Of a stretch of 64,000 nt of DNA, positions 1 through 7,827 are shown piece by piece; position 1 is the stretch's first letter; each line of letters begins with the position of its first letter. The translations under genes were made by a program, and so were the position numbers. The DNA comes from Hymenobacter terrestris. Lineage in GTDB: Bacteria; Bacteroidota; Bacteroidia; Cytophagales; Hymenobacteraceae. The stretch lies in assembly GCF_013377905.1 (NCBI RefSeq), contig NZ_JABKAV010000007.1:42776-106775 (forward strand), in the 5' to 3' direction. The notes under the pieces are model-generated. The model did not search any database. It was not told where the DNA came from and saw only the letters and a program-made list of their open reading frames with translations.

Positions 1-107
1 ATGATATCCTCCTGCATCGGCCGAAACGTGTCGTAGCCGTAGTACTTTTTCAGCACAAGGCGGGCAGATTCGATGGTTGGGGCGAGGGGTTCGGCGGCGA
101 ATAGCAT
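1..107 (-). CDS. recQ: RecQ-family ATP-dependent DNA helicase, N-terminus only
   Basis: Only the first 35 codons are in the window; the gene runs off the left edge. The reverse-strand ATG is at 105-107. The peptide ends with LKKYYGYDTFRPMQEDII, which fits the entry motif of RecQ helicases (a hydrophobic helix, then FG/YG, FRP and Q-E-x-I, where the Gln contacts adenine of ATP). RecQ is a 3'-5' helicase in recombination and fork repair. The call rests on this short motif alone, so another RecQ-like superfamily-2 helicase is possible. Confidence 0.7.
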   Translation of the reverse strand, partial: MLFAAEPLAPTIESARLVLKKYYGYDTFRPMQEDI

Positions 108-263
108 AGCGCAAAGGTAAGGTAAATGGCGGCGGGGGAAAGCAGGAAATGAACCTGCGCAAAGCGGGAATCGTGCACGCGGCCTGCAAAATCGTGCACG
201 TCCGGCCGTAGCAGGCTCCCGTACAAGAGGCTAGTAATTCATTTAATCTATCTCCTTTCCAGT

Positions 264-608
264 ATGAGCCAATCCACCACTTCCGCCACCCAGAACCAGC
301 AGGTTCTCGATGCTCTCGCCCGCTGCATTGCCGCCTGCGAAATGTGCGCCACCGCCTGCCTGAACGAAGATGATATCAAGATGATGGTGACCTGCATCCG
401 CCTCGACCGCGACTGCGCCGACATCTGCCGCCTCACTCACGCCTTCATCGCCCGCGGCTCCGACCACGCCCAGCACGTGCTTAAGGAGTGCATCGAAATC
501 TGCCAGAAGTGCGCCGACGAGTGCGGGAAGCATAAGCACGACCATTGCCAGAAGTGCGCTGAAGCCTGCCGCGCCTGCGTGGAGGCCTGCAAGAGCTACC
601 AGAAATAA
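264..608 (+). CDS. Cys-rich four-helix-bundle copper-binding protein (DUF326/Csp-like)
   Basis: A 114-residue protein with 16 cysteines, mostly in repeated CxxxC and CxxC spacing along predicted helices (for example ARCIAACEMCATAC near residues 20-33 and CQKCAEACRACVEAC near the end), plus a His/Lys-rich turn at about 92-97. This is the DUF326 pattern of small four-helix bundles that hold many Cu(I) ions in the core, as in the copper storage proteins Csp1/Csp3. No signal peptide is visible, so a cytosolic Csp3-like store or buffer is likely. It stands alone, with no copper pump or regulator beside it. Metal binding is inferred from Cys spacing. Confidence 0.8.
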   Translation: MSQSTTSATQNQQVLDALARCIAACEMCATACLNEDDIKMMVTCIRLDRDCADICRLTHAFIARGSDHAQHVLKECIEICQKCADECGKHKHDHCQKCAEACRACVEACKSYQK

Positions 609-633
609 CCCTAGGAAGTAAATCCTTCCACCA

Positions 634-736
634 AAACGGCGTAGGGTGCGGGGCTCGTCCCCGCCCGCCATTGAACGAATCCCACGCGGACTGTTCAACG
701 GCGGGCGGGGACAAGCCCCGCACCCTACGCCGTTCT
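634..736. repeat. long intergenic inverted repeat (GTAGGG family)
   Basis: Arms of about 43 nt (outer core AACGGCGTAGGGTGCGGGGC) pair across a short centre around 676-692. It lies between the 3' ends of the convergent DUF326 and GH13 genes, so the RNA could act as a two-way terminator. The core GTAGGGnGCGGGG...CCCCGCnCCCTAC recurs at 6761-6797 and 38344-38522. Confidence 0.75.
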
Positions 737-748
737 GGTAGCTTTATA

Positions 749-2623
749 CTACTTCCCCAGCTCCAGCACCACGGCCGTTTTGGCGGGCAGCGTCAGCGTG
801 TTCAGGTTGGCTACGGCTTCTCCCGTCAGCACGTTTTTCGCCTGCGTGAAGCCACTCATACGCTCCGAAAAGCGGACGGTGGGCAATGAAGCCTCCTTGT
901 CGGTGGTGTTGGTGGCGACCATTACCGTGCCGTTAGCATCGTAGCGAAAGTACACGTAGAGGCCGTTTTCGGGCAGATACTGCATCAGCTGGCCCGAGCT
1001 GAGCACGGGGTGCGTACGGCGGTAGGTAGCCAGGGTGCGCACGAAGTTGAAGGCGTCGTTTTCGGCAGCGGTGCGCCCGGCCACCGTAAACTTATTGTCT
1101 TTGTCGCCGGGGAAGCCGCCGGGAAAGTCGCGGCGCACTTCGGCATCCGAGGGGTCCTTGTAGTTTTTCATCAGGATTTCGGTGCCGTAATAGATGCTCG
1201 GAATGCCGCGGGTAGTCAGCATCCAGGTCAGCCCCATTTTATACTTGTCCACATCCTCCCCTACTTCCGAGAGGTAGCGGTTGTGGTCGTGGTTGTCGAG
1301 GAAGGTAACCAGCTTATTGGGGTCCTGGTACACGGCATCCTGGGCCAGGGCCTGGTACACGCGCTGGGCACCGTTGTCCCAGCCGGTGGCGCCGGGGGTG
1401 CCCACTTCCTTCAGGGCAGCCAGCATGCCACCCTCCAGCACAAAGTCGAGGGCGCCGGGCTGATTGGACTTGAAGGGGAAATCCAGCTTGTTACGCACAT
1501 AGTAGGCCTGGTCCACCACGTTGTTCACCCACGACTCGCCGAAGATGTGAATGTTGGGGTATTGGGCCAGTAGCGCCGCGTTGCAGCGGTTCATGAACGG
1601 CTGGTCGTTGTAGAGGTAGGTGTCAATCCGCCAGGCATCCACCCCAAAGTTTTCGACTGACCACAGCGCGTGCTGGATCAGGAAGTTGGCCACGTAAGGG
1701 TTTTGCTGATTGAGGTCGGGCAGGAAGGGTACAAACCAACCGTCGGTGGTCACGAGCCGGTCGGTTTTGGCTGCGTGCGGGTCGGTAATGGGCTGGTAGC
1801 GGTAGCTGGTGTTGGTGTAGCTGGGCCACTGGTGCAGCCAGTCCTTAGAGGGCAAGTCCTTCACAAACCAGTGGTTGATGCCCACGTGGTTGTACACGGC
1901 ATCCTGCACCACTTTCAGGCCCTTGGTATGCGCCTGCTGCACGAAATCGAGGTAGGCCGCGTTGCCACCCAGCCGCTTATCAACGGTGTAATGGTCGGTG
2001 AAACCGTAGCCATGGTAGGCCGAGCGCATAGTGCCGCCCTCATCAGTGAGGGGCTGGTTGTTTTCGATGACCGGCGTGAGCCAAACTGCCGTTACGCCCA
2101 AGTCCTGCAGGTAATCGAGTTTCTGAGCCGCGCCCTGTAGGTCGCCGCCATGCCGGTAAAAGGGGTTGGCGCGGTCGGCGTCGGGGTCGGCCAGGTCTTT
2201 GAACTTATCGTTTTTCGGGTCGCCGTTCACGAACCGGTCGGGCATGGCCAGGTAAATCAGGTCGGCATCGGTTACGCCCTGACCCTTAGGGCGGTTGTCA
2301 CGGGCCTTCAGCTCCCATTTGTGGGTGATGAGCTTGTTGCCGCTCCGGCCCACCAGCCGCACGGTGCCGGGCTTGGCATCGGGCGCAATAGTCAGGTCGA
2401 GAAAGGCGTAATTGGGGTTCTCAACGGTGCCAGTTTTGGTAAGCGTGACGCCGGGATATTCGACCGTGTAGGTCAGTGTGCCAGCCTGAGGGCCGTACAC
2501 GAGCAACTGTACCTTCGGCTCCTGCATGCCCACCCACCAGTTGGTCGGGTTTACGCGAGTGATAGACTGGGCAAAAGTCAGCAGCGGCAACAGGACCAAC
2601 AGCAGCAGGAGCAGTTTTTTCAT
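749..2623 (-). CDS. alpha-amylase family GH13 glycosidase (cyclomaltodextrinase/neopullulanase-like), secreted
   Basis: Predicted 624-residue enzyme. The ATG at 2621-2623 is chosen over an upstream in-frame one because it begins a clear signal peptide (MKKLLLLLLVLLPLLTFAQ). An Ig-like N-terminal domain (about residues 20-120) precedes the GH13 barrel, as in cyclomaltodextrinases and neopullulanases. Catalytic residues are visible: nucleophile D334 in WRIDTY, acid/base E363 in FGESW, and D443 in FLDNHDHNR. Expected to hydrolyse alpha-1,4 (and perhaps alpha-1,6) glucans or cyclodextrins in the periplasm or outside the cell. It is not in a Sus-type cluster: no SusC/SusD genes are near. Subfamily and substrate are inferred. 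Confidence 0.88.
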   Translation of the reverse strand: MKKLLLLLLVLLPLLTFAQSITRVNPTNWWVGMQEPKVQLLVYGPQAGTLTYTVEYPGVTLTKTGTVENPNYAFLDLTIAPDAKPGTVRLVGRSGNKLITHKWELKARDNRPKGQGVTDADLIYLAMPDRFVNGDPKNDKFKDLADPDADRANPFYRHGGDLQGAAQKLDYLQDLGVTAVWLTPVIENNQPLTDEGGTMRSAYHGYGFTDHYTVDKRLGGNAAYLDFVQQAHTKGLKVVQDAVYNHVGINHWFVKDLPSKDWLHQWPSYTNTSYRYQPITDPHAAKTDRLVTTDGWFVPFLPDLNQQNPYVANFLIQHALWSVENFGVDAWRIDTYLYNDQPFMNRCNAALLAQYPNIHIFGESWVNNVVDQAYYVRNKLDFPFKSNQPGALDFVLEGGMLAALKEVGTPGATGWDNGAQRVYQALAQDAVYQDPNKLVTFLDNHDHNRYLSEVGEDVDKYKMGLTWMLTTRGIPSIYYGTEILMKNYKDPSDAEVRRDFPGGFPGDKDNKFTVAGRTAAENDAFNFVRTLATYRRTHPVLSSGQLMQYLPENGLYVYFRYDANGTVMVATNTTDKEASLPTVRFSERMSGFTQAKNVLTGEAVANLNTLTLPAKTAVVLELGK

Positions 2624-2672
2624 GAGCGGGGTGAGGTTGATGCGTAAGTTAAACAGGTAAATTGGCACAATA

Positions 2673-2810
2673 GAACGTCATGCTGAGTGAAGGCGCAGCC
2701 GTAGTCGAAACATCTCTACCGCTTCGTTGCAATGACTAAGCAGGCGAAAGAGTTAGCACTGCGGTAGAGATGCTTCGACTACGGCTGCGCCTTCGCTCAG
2801 CATGACGGAC
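2673..2810. repeat. palindromic intergenic repeat, GTCATGCTGAGC family (copy 1)
   Basis: Imperfect inverted repeat with arms of about 50 nt, running from GAACGTCATGCTGAGTGAAG to the mirrored CGCTCAGCATGACGGAC. Inner arms carry CATCTCTACCGC / GCGGTAGAGATG. Related copies lie at 13136, 23714 and inside the MITE at 30660. It lies 5' of the GH13 start and 3' of the methyltransferase gene. Confidence 0.8.
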
Positions 2811-2825
2811 TAGTTTTCACTCTTT

Positions 2826-4049
2826 CTATTCAGTTTTCGTCCGTTCCTGCTCGCTTCCCTCTTCGCCTTCCTTCACCACTTTCCGCGTGCCCCGGTACAG
2901 CTCGTACTTCAGCAACCGGCAGTCAATCGGGCCATTATATAAAGGAATACGGCGCGAGGCTTTCAGGCCGACGCGTTTAGCCGCCAGTAGGTTGCCGGTG
3001 AAAATATACGCGTCGTAGCCCTGGAAACCGGTTTTCAGCGTGTCGCCGATGGTTTTGTAGAGGTCGTCCATCTCGGTTTCTTCGCCGATTCGCTCGCCGT
3101 AGGGTGGGTTGGTCAGCACAATGCCGGGCTCGGCGCGGGCGGGGGCGGCGGCGTCCTTCACGTCGCGCACGCCGAGGCGGATGAAGTCTTCGAGGTCGGC
3201 GGCGGCTATGTTTTCGCGGGCCAGCTCGATGAAGTCCCGGCTCAGGTCGGAGCCGCCGATATAGCACTGGGGCTCCTCCAGGCGCATTTGGCGGGCATCC
3301 ATCTGCACGGTTTCCCAGAGCACAGCGTCGAAATCGGCCCAGTGCTCGAACCCGAACTTGCCCTGGTGGTACAGCCCCGGCGCGATGCGCTGGGCGATGA
3401 GGGCGGCCTCGGTAAGAATGGTGCCCGAGCCGCACATGGGGTCCACGAGGGTCGTTTTGCCATCCCAGCCCGACAGCAGCAGCAGGCCGGCGGCCAGGGC
3501 CTCATTCAGCGGGGCCACGTTGGTTTGCTGGCGGTAGCCGCGCTTGTGCAGCGACTCGCCCGAGGCATCGAGGCTCAACACCACCTCGTTCTCCAGCATG
3601 TGCAGATGCAGCCGGATGTCGGGGTTGCGCACATCTACGTTGGGCCGCTCGCCGGTGCGGTTGCGGAACTGATCCACGATGGCGTCTTTGGTGAGCTGGG
3701 CCACGAACAACGAGTGCTCCAGGTTGGACTTGTTGACGACGGCCGTGATGGCAAACGTCTGGTCCTGGCGCAGGTACTTGGTCCAGTCGATTCGGCCCAC
3801 CTCGCGGTACAGAGATTTTTCGTCGGGGGCGGAGAAGCCGGCGAAGGGCCGCAGGATGCGCACGGCGGTGCGGCACCACAGGCAGGCCTCGTAGAGCAGC
3901 TGTTGGTTGCCGCTGAACTCAATGGCCCGCTGCCCCACCTTCTCGATTTTCGCGCCCAGCTCGCGCAACTCCTGAGCCAGCACTTCTTCGAGCCCGAACT
4001 GGGTGGTGGCGGTCATGTAAAACGGCTGGTCGCGGCGGTTGGCAGACAT
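2826..4049 (-). CDS. THUMP-domain class I SAM-dependent RNA methyltransferase (RlmL-type)
   Basis: 407 residues. The N-terminal part (about 10-160) looks like the ferredoxin-like/THUMP RNA-binding module; the Rossmann methyltransferase follows, with DPMCGSGTI near residue 203 and the catalytic NPPYGER near 312. NPPY marks N-methyltransferases acting on exocyclic amines. The family includes the N-terminal half of E. coli RlmKL, which makes m2G2445 in 23S rRNA; this protein lacks the RlmK half. The C-terminal tail is Glu/Lys-rich. Older annotations call the family an N6-adenine DNA methylase, which is probably wrong. The exact rRNA target is inferred. Confidence 0.85.
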   Translation of the reverse strand: MSANRRDQPFYMTATTQFGLEEVLAQELRELGAKIEKVGQRAIEFSGNQQLLYEACLWCRTAVRILRPFAGFSAPDEKSLYREVGRIDWTKYLRQDQTFAITAVVNKSNLEHSLFVAQLTKDAIVDQFRNRTGERPNVDVRNPDIRLHLHMLENEVVLSLDASGESLHKRGYRQQTNVAPLNEALAAGLLLLSGWDGKTTLVDPMCGSGTILTEAALIAQRIAPGLYHQGKFGFEHWADFDAVLWETVQMDARQMRLEEPQCYIGGSDLSRDFIELARENIAAADLEDFIRLGVRDVKDAAAPARAEPGIVLTNPPYGERIGEETEMDDLYKTIGDTLKTGFQGYDAYIFTGNLLAAKRVGLKASRRIPLYNGPIDCRLLKYELYRGTRKVVKEGEEGSEQERTKTE

Positions 4050-4205
4050 AGGGAAGAGTCAGGTGAAGCCGCAAAGGTCGGAAATCTGGGGCAAGCGTGT
4101 ATCTTGGGGCGGCGGATGGTGGCAGGTATCGGGCCATTATCAGTTAGGTAAGCGCCATTGAGCTGCGTTAATCAGAGTGTTATGGCTAATACTAAAGACG
4201 AGTAA

Positions 4206-4772
4206 ATGACATCGACATCTAAGAATAAGATTTTGAATGACGACATACAAACGAAAATCAAACGGCTTGCATACTATCAAATTTTTGGCGGTGTAATTGG
4301 CATCATACTGATAATATGGCTAATTGCGCAAACAGTGACAATAACCGGGATTTTAATTCTAATTTTTATTTTTGCCGCTGGACTTTATTCATTCTCTATC
4401 TACTGCGGAAATCATTTGTTGAAAGAAGAAACAGAGATTGGACTTAAACTTTCAATAATTAATCAAGCCCTACAAGTGATAAATTTTTCAGTTTCGGGGT
4501 TTGCTTTCAAGTTTGTTGCAGGGCTCGCACTGATAGCAAGCATTGATTACACTGATGACTTTAAATTCACTTTTAATTTTTCACTTTCCGAATCTCAATT
4601 TACTATCAATAGTGAGGAAGAATTTATAATCATGGGGTTTAATATGGTCGCAATCTATCTAGTTTACTTCATTGACAAATTACAACAAGAAATTGAAAAT
4701 ATAGAGACAATGTCCAAGGCTTCCAAAAGTATCGACCTATCTGCACAAAGTCCGGCAGCTGAAGAAATTTAG
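4206..4772 (+). CDS. AT-rich predicted membrane protein of unknown function
   Basis: 188 residues, no family recognised. Hydrophobic stretches at about 24-46 and 48-72 are likely membrane helices, with weaker ones near 100-115 and 143-157; the N-terminus and the tail are charged and polar. The coding DNA is AT-rich, with many AAT, ATA, TTT and AAA codons, in sharp contrast to the GC-rich genes on both sides. That contrast points to recent transfer. It starts at the ATG just after AGTAA and stops 11 nt before the DUF1810 gene. No toxin, immunity or defence motif was seen. Confidence 0.6.
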   Translation: MTSTSKNKILNDDIQTKIKRLAYYQIFGGVIGIILIIWLIAQTVTITGILILIFIFAAGLYSFSIYCGNHLLKEETEIGLKLSIINQALQVINFSVSGFAFKFVAGLALIASIDYTDDFKFTFNFSLSESQFTINSEEEFIIMGFNMVAIYLVYFIDKLQQEIENIETMSKASKSIDLSAQSPAAEEI

Positions 4773-4783
4773 ACTACCAATCC

Positions 4784-5200
4784 ATGCCCACCCTCCAACG
4801 CTTCCTCGACGCCCAGCAGGCCACGTACCCAACGGCCCTAACGGAAATCCGCAACGGCCGCAAGCGCAGCCATTGGATGTGGTTTATTTTCCCGCAGCTT
4901 CGGGGCCTGGGTTTCAGCGAAACGGCCCGCTTCTACGGCATAGCGGATGCGGCCGAAGCCGCCGCCTACCTGGCCCACCCGGTGCTGGGGCCGCGGCTGC
5001 TCGACATCTGCGAGGCACTGTTGCAACTGGATTCGTCCGACGCGACCCGCATCCTCGGCAGCCCCGACGATTTGAAGCTCAGCTCCTCGATGACGCTGTT
5101 CGGGGCCGTGCCGGGCGCGTCGGCGGTGTTTGGGGCGGTGCTGGAGCGGTTTTTCGGCGGCGAGTCAGACCCACGGACGCTGGCGCTACTGGGAGGTTAA
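4784..5200 (+). CDS. DUF1810 family protein
   Basis: 138 residues matching the DUF1810 pattern: LQRFLDAQ at the start, SHWMWFIFPQLRGLG near residues 26-40, then AYLAHPVLGPRL and DDLKLSSSMTLF. The whole length is one compact soluble domain. Its biochemical role is not established; members are widespread single genes. The GC content returns to the genomic norm here, unlike the gene just upstream, so the two probably have separate histories. A hairpin with a T run at 5281-5304 probably ends its transcript. Confidence 0.85.
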   Translation: MPTLQRFLDAQQATYPTALTEIRNGRKRSHWMWFIFPQLRGLGFSETARFYGIADAAEAAAYLAHPVLGPRLLDICEALLQLDSSDATRILGSPDDLKLSSSMTLFGAVPGASAVFGAVLERFFGGESDPRTLALLGG

Positions 5201-5280
5201 GCGTGTTTCCGGGGCCGAAGAGCCAGGACGAAAAAGTGCTAAATCTCCCGGCATTTCACCCAAAATCCGTAGCATTGCTG

Positions 5281-5304
5281 AGCCGGCCCGTGCGCCGGCT
5301 TTTT
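5281..5304 (+). terminator. Rho-independent terminator before the sugar transporter
   Basis: AGCCGGC and GCCGGCT pair around CCGTGC and are followed by TTTTT. It sits 10 nt before the annotated ATG of the MFS gene, which leaves no room for a promoter between them. It may be the DUF1810 terminator, an attenuator for the transporter, or a sign that the transporter starts at a later codon. Confidence 0.6.
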
Positions 5305-5314
5305 ACTTTCCCCC

Positions 5315-6727
5315 ATGGCCGCTCCCCTCGCCTCTTCTTCCGCTACTGCCGCCGCGCCGGCCACCGCCCGCTCCTACGTGGGGCCGATGGTGCTCATGAC
5401 CACCCTGTTCTTCCTGTTCGGGGCCGTCACTAACTTCAACGACGTGCTCATGCCCTACCTCAAGGACGTGTGCCAGCTCACCGATTTCCAGTCGACGGCC
5501 GTGCAGTCGGCTTTTTTTGGGGCCTATTTCTTGATGTCGTTGCCGGCAGGGCGGGTGCTGGAAAAGCTGGGGTTTAAGCGCGGCATTGTGCTGGGCCTGC
5601 TCGTGATGGGCGTGGGCGCGCTGCTGTTCGTACCAGCTGCCAACTCGCGTACGTTTTCGCTGTTTCTGCTGGCGCTTAGCTTTTTGGGGGCCGGCATTAC
5701 GCTATTGCAGGTGGCGGCCAACCCCTACGTGAGTGTGCTGGGCCCGGCCCGCACTGCCGCCAGCCGGGTGAGCATCGTGGGTGTGGCCAACGGGCTGGGC
5801 GGCACCCTTTCGCCGCTCATCGGCGGCCTGATCCTATTCGGGGGCTCCACGATGCTCAAGGCGCAGTTGGCCCAACTGCCGCTGGAGCAGCGCCTGAGCG
5901 AGGAAGCCGCGCTTGTAAAACCGCTTTACATCGGCCTGGCCGTATTTCTAGGGATATTGGCGCTGCTGTTTTTCCTGGTGCGCCTGCCCGAAATTGAGAG
6001 CCTGCCCGCCGATGAGGACGCTGCCGCCGCGCAGGCCGCCGCCGAAACCGGCCGCTCCTCAGCCCTCAGCTTCCGGCACCTGACGCTAGGCGTAGTGGCC
6101 ATTTTCGTGTACGTGGGCGTGGAAGTGGGCATCGGCTCGTTCATCATCCGCTACGGTGAAGCCCAGGATATCCGCCAACTCAGCGGCTTTACGCAGGAGC
6201 TGGTGCGCATCCTCAGCCTGGCCACCAACTGGGCCGCCGCACTGTTCGGCAACACGCCCGAAGCCATCGACACCACAGCCGGTTTCACCAAGGCCGTGGG
6301 CGCGGTGCTGGTGGCCTCCTACTGGTTTGGCGTGATGGTGGGCCGCATCATCGGCATTCCGCTGCTCAGCCGCTTCGATGCCCGCAAGCTGCTGGCGGGC
6401 GTGTGCGCGGCGGGCGTGGCGCTGGTTACGCTCTCCATTTTCAGCCAAGGCGAAACTGCGCTGTGGCTGGTGGTGCTCTGCGGCCTATGTAATGCTATTA
6501 TCTGGCCCGTAGTGTTCCCGCTGGCCATTACGGGGCTGGGCCGATTCACCAAACAAGGCTCGTCGTACCTGATTATGGCTATCGTGGGCGGGGCTATTAT
6601 CCCCCCGCTCATGGGCTTGGTAGCTACCCACGGCGGTGGCCTGCGTGTGGCCTTCATCCTACCCGCCCTCTGCTATGCCTACCTGCTATTTTACGCCCTG
6701 AACGGCTACCGGGTCCAGCGTGGTTAG
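5315..6727 (+). CDS. sugar MFS transporter, FHS (FucP/GluP) family
   Basis: 470 residues with about 12 membrane helices and a central cytoplasmic loop near residues 225-250. The N-terminal helix carries FGAVTNFNDVLMPYLK and then FFGAYFLMSLPAG, which are signatures of fucose:H+ symporters and glucose/galactose transporters. It should import a hexose with protons across the inner membrane. ATG 5315 leaves a 25-residue polar Ala/Ser-rich tail; ATG 5387 is an alternative. It is not linked to sugar catabolic genes here, so the substrate is open. Confidence 0.85.
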   Translation: MAAPLASSSATAAAPATARSYVGPMVLMTTLFFLFGAVTNFNDVLMPYLKDVCQLTDFQSTAVQSAFFGAYFLMSLPAGRVLEKLGFKRGIVLGLLVMGVGALLFVPAANSRTFSLFLLALSFLGAGITLLQVAANPYVSVLGPARTAASRVSIVGVANGLGGTLSPLIGGLILFGGSTMLKAQLAQLPLEQRLSEEAALVKPLYIGLAVFLGILALLFFLVRLPEIESLPADEDAAAAQAAAETGRSSALSFRHLTLGVVAIFVYVGVEVGIGSFIIRYGEAQDIRQLSGFTQELVRILSLATNWAAALFGNTPEAIDTTAGFTKAVGAVLVASYWFGVMVGRIIGIPLLSRFDARKLLAGVCAAGVALVTLSIFSQGETALWLVVLCGLCNAIIWPVVFPLAITGLGRFTKQGSSYLIMAIVGGAIIPPLMGLVATHGGGLRVAFILPALCYAYLLFYALNGYRVQRG

Positions 6728-6760
6728 CTGTTAGAACGTCATCCAGCGCGCAGTGAAGCA

Positions 6761-6797
6761 CGATGTAGGGGCGGGGACAAGCCCCGCCCCTACATCG
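6761..6797. repeat. GTAGGGGCGGGG palindrome
   Basis: Perfect 16-bp arms CGATGTAGGGGCGGGG / CCCCGCCCCTACATCG around ACAAG. It lies between the convergent transporter and DUF547 genes. Just before it (6734-6757) is half of a GAACGTCAT-type repeat. A further half copy of this palindrome lies at 7745-7770, upstream of the murB promoter. Confidence 0.8.
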
Positions 6798-6816
6798 TTA
6801 ACAAGTGACCAACTCC

Positions 6817-7626
6817 TTACTGCTCGTTCAGACTCCAATTATACTCCTTGTAGCTCAGCTTTGCGTCAGGGGCTATCTTCTGCTTGGCGTAGCGGTTTAC
6901 GGCATCCTGGATGGAAGTGCTGCCGTTCTTTTCGAAGTCGCCGGGGTAGAAGTTGTAGATGGCCGACAGCGTGGGAGTGGCGGCAGGCGTGAGGTCGTTT
7001 TTCTGGGGGTTGTTGATGAAGCTGCGGCCCTGGTCGGCGAGCTGTTCCTGCACTCTGGCACCCACATACGCCTCCTGCCGTAGCGGCGGGCACGACATGG
7101 CGGCGCACACCAGCGCGTAATGAATGCGGTTGTCGTCGAACTGCTTGCGGATGATGCGGTGCTCGATGTCGTTGAGCGTGTAGCGCTTGCCGCCGAGCGG
7201 GATGAAATCCTGGTCCCAGACGGTATTGACGAAGATTTTGTCGCCGCCTAAGTCTTTGATGCTCTTTACCGGATACGACCGGATAATGCGCTGCAGCGTG
7301 AAGGCATTATAAACGTTGATCCAGTAGGCCAGTTTCTCATCAGCGGGCGAATTCTTGGCTGGCAGGTTGTCACCGAGGGTTTTCAGATAGGAATTCAGCG
7401 AGGCGCTATCCTGCTTGAGGCCCTTATAATTCACCATTCCTTGCTCATCGACGTACTTTTTGAGCAGCCCATCCCAGGCCGAATGGTCGAGAGTGCGGCC
7501 GTCCTGCGAGGTTGGGTTGAGCGGAATCAGGTAGCCAACGTAGCCGCAGCCGCCGGAAGCCAGCGCGCCGGCAGTCAGCAAAGTACCCAAGGCCAGGCGG
7601 GAAGTAAAGCGGGAAATACGCTGCAT
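6817..7626 (-). CDS. DUF547 domain lipoprotein
   Basis: 269 residues. The N-terminus is a lipoprotein signal with lipobox ASGGC near residue 27, so it is probably anchored in a membrane facing the periplasm. The DUF547 domain spans about 50-250, with YWINVYNAFTLQRI near 106 and the conserved ALVCAAMSCPPLR near 172. The His/Cys pattern of DUF547 suggests a papain-like or transglutaminase-like fold, but no activity is established. It is divergent from murB. Confidence 0.85.
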   Translation of the reverse strand: MQRISRFTSRLALGTLLTAGALASGGCGYVGYLIPLNPTSQDGRTLDHSAWDGLLKKYVDEQGMVNYKGLKQDSASLNSYLKTLGDNLPAKNSPADEKLAYWINVYNAFTLQRIIRSYPVKSIKDLGGDKIFVNTVWDQDFIPLGGKRYTLNDIEHRIIRKQFDDNRIHYALVCAAMSCPPLRQEAYVGARVQEQLADQGRSFINNPQKNDLTPAATPTLSAIYNFYPGDFEKNGSTSIQDAVNRYAKQKIAPDAKLSYKEYNWSLNEQ

Positions 7627-7776
7627 ATCAGAAGGAAATGTTCGGAAGAAGTGACCGGCTGGTAGGGCCGGGCTGGCATATACGGAGTTGGCAGTCTGAA
7701 CAGTTGTAATTGGGGCGGGAGTTACTGGCAGGTTGGAAACAGCATGGTGTAGGGGCGGGGCTTGTCGGGCTGCCCA

Positions 7777-7804
7777 TTGACAACTGACAACTAATGTACC
7801 TTTG
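7777..7804 (+). promoter_or_regulatory. Bacteroidetes-type promoter for murB
   Basis: TTG at 7777-7779 and TACCTTTG at 7797-7804 (consensus TAnnTTTG) with a 17-nt spacer, 24 nt before the murB ATG. Spacing and sequence fit the sigma-70 promoters described in Bacteroidetes. Confidence 0.65.
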
Positions 7805-7827
7805 GGTTCTCACGTTTCGCCGCTGCT

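Noticed and set aside
4206..4772. AT-rich membrane gene as a defence-system component
   Set aside because: No partner gene, nuclease, or toxin motif is beside it; the DUF1810 neighbour has normal GC. Kept only as an orphan of unknown role.
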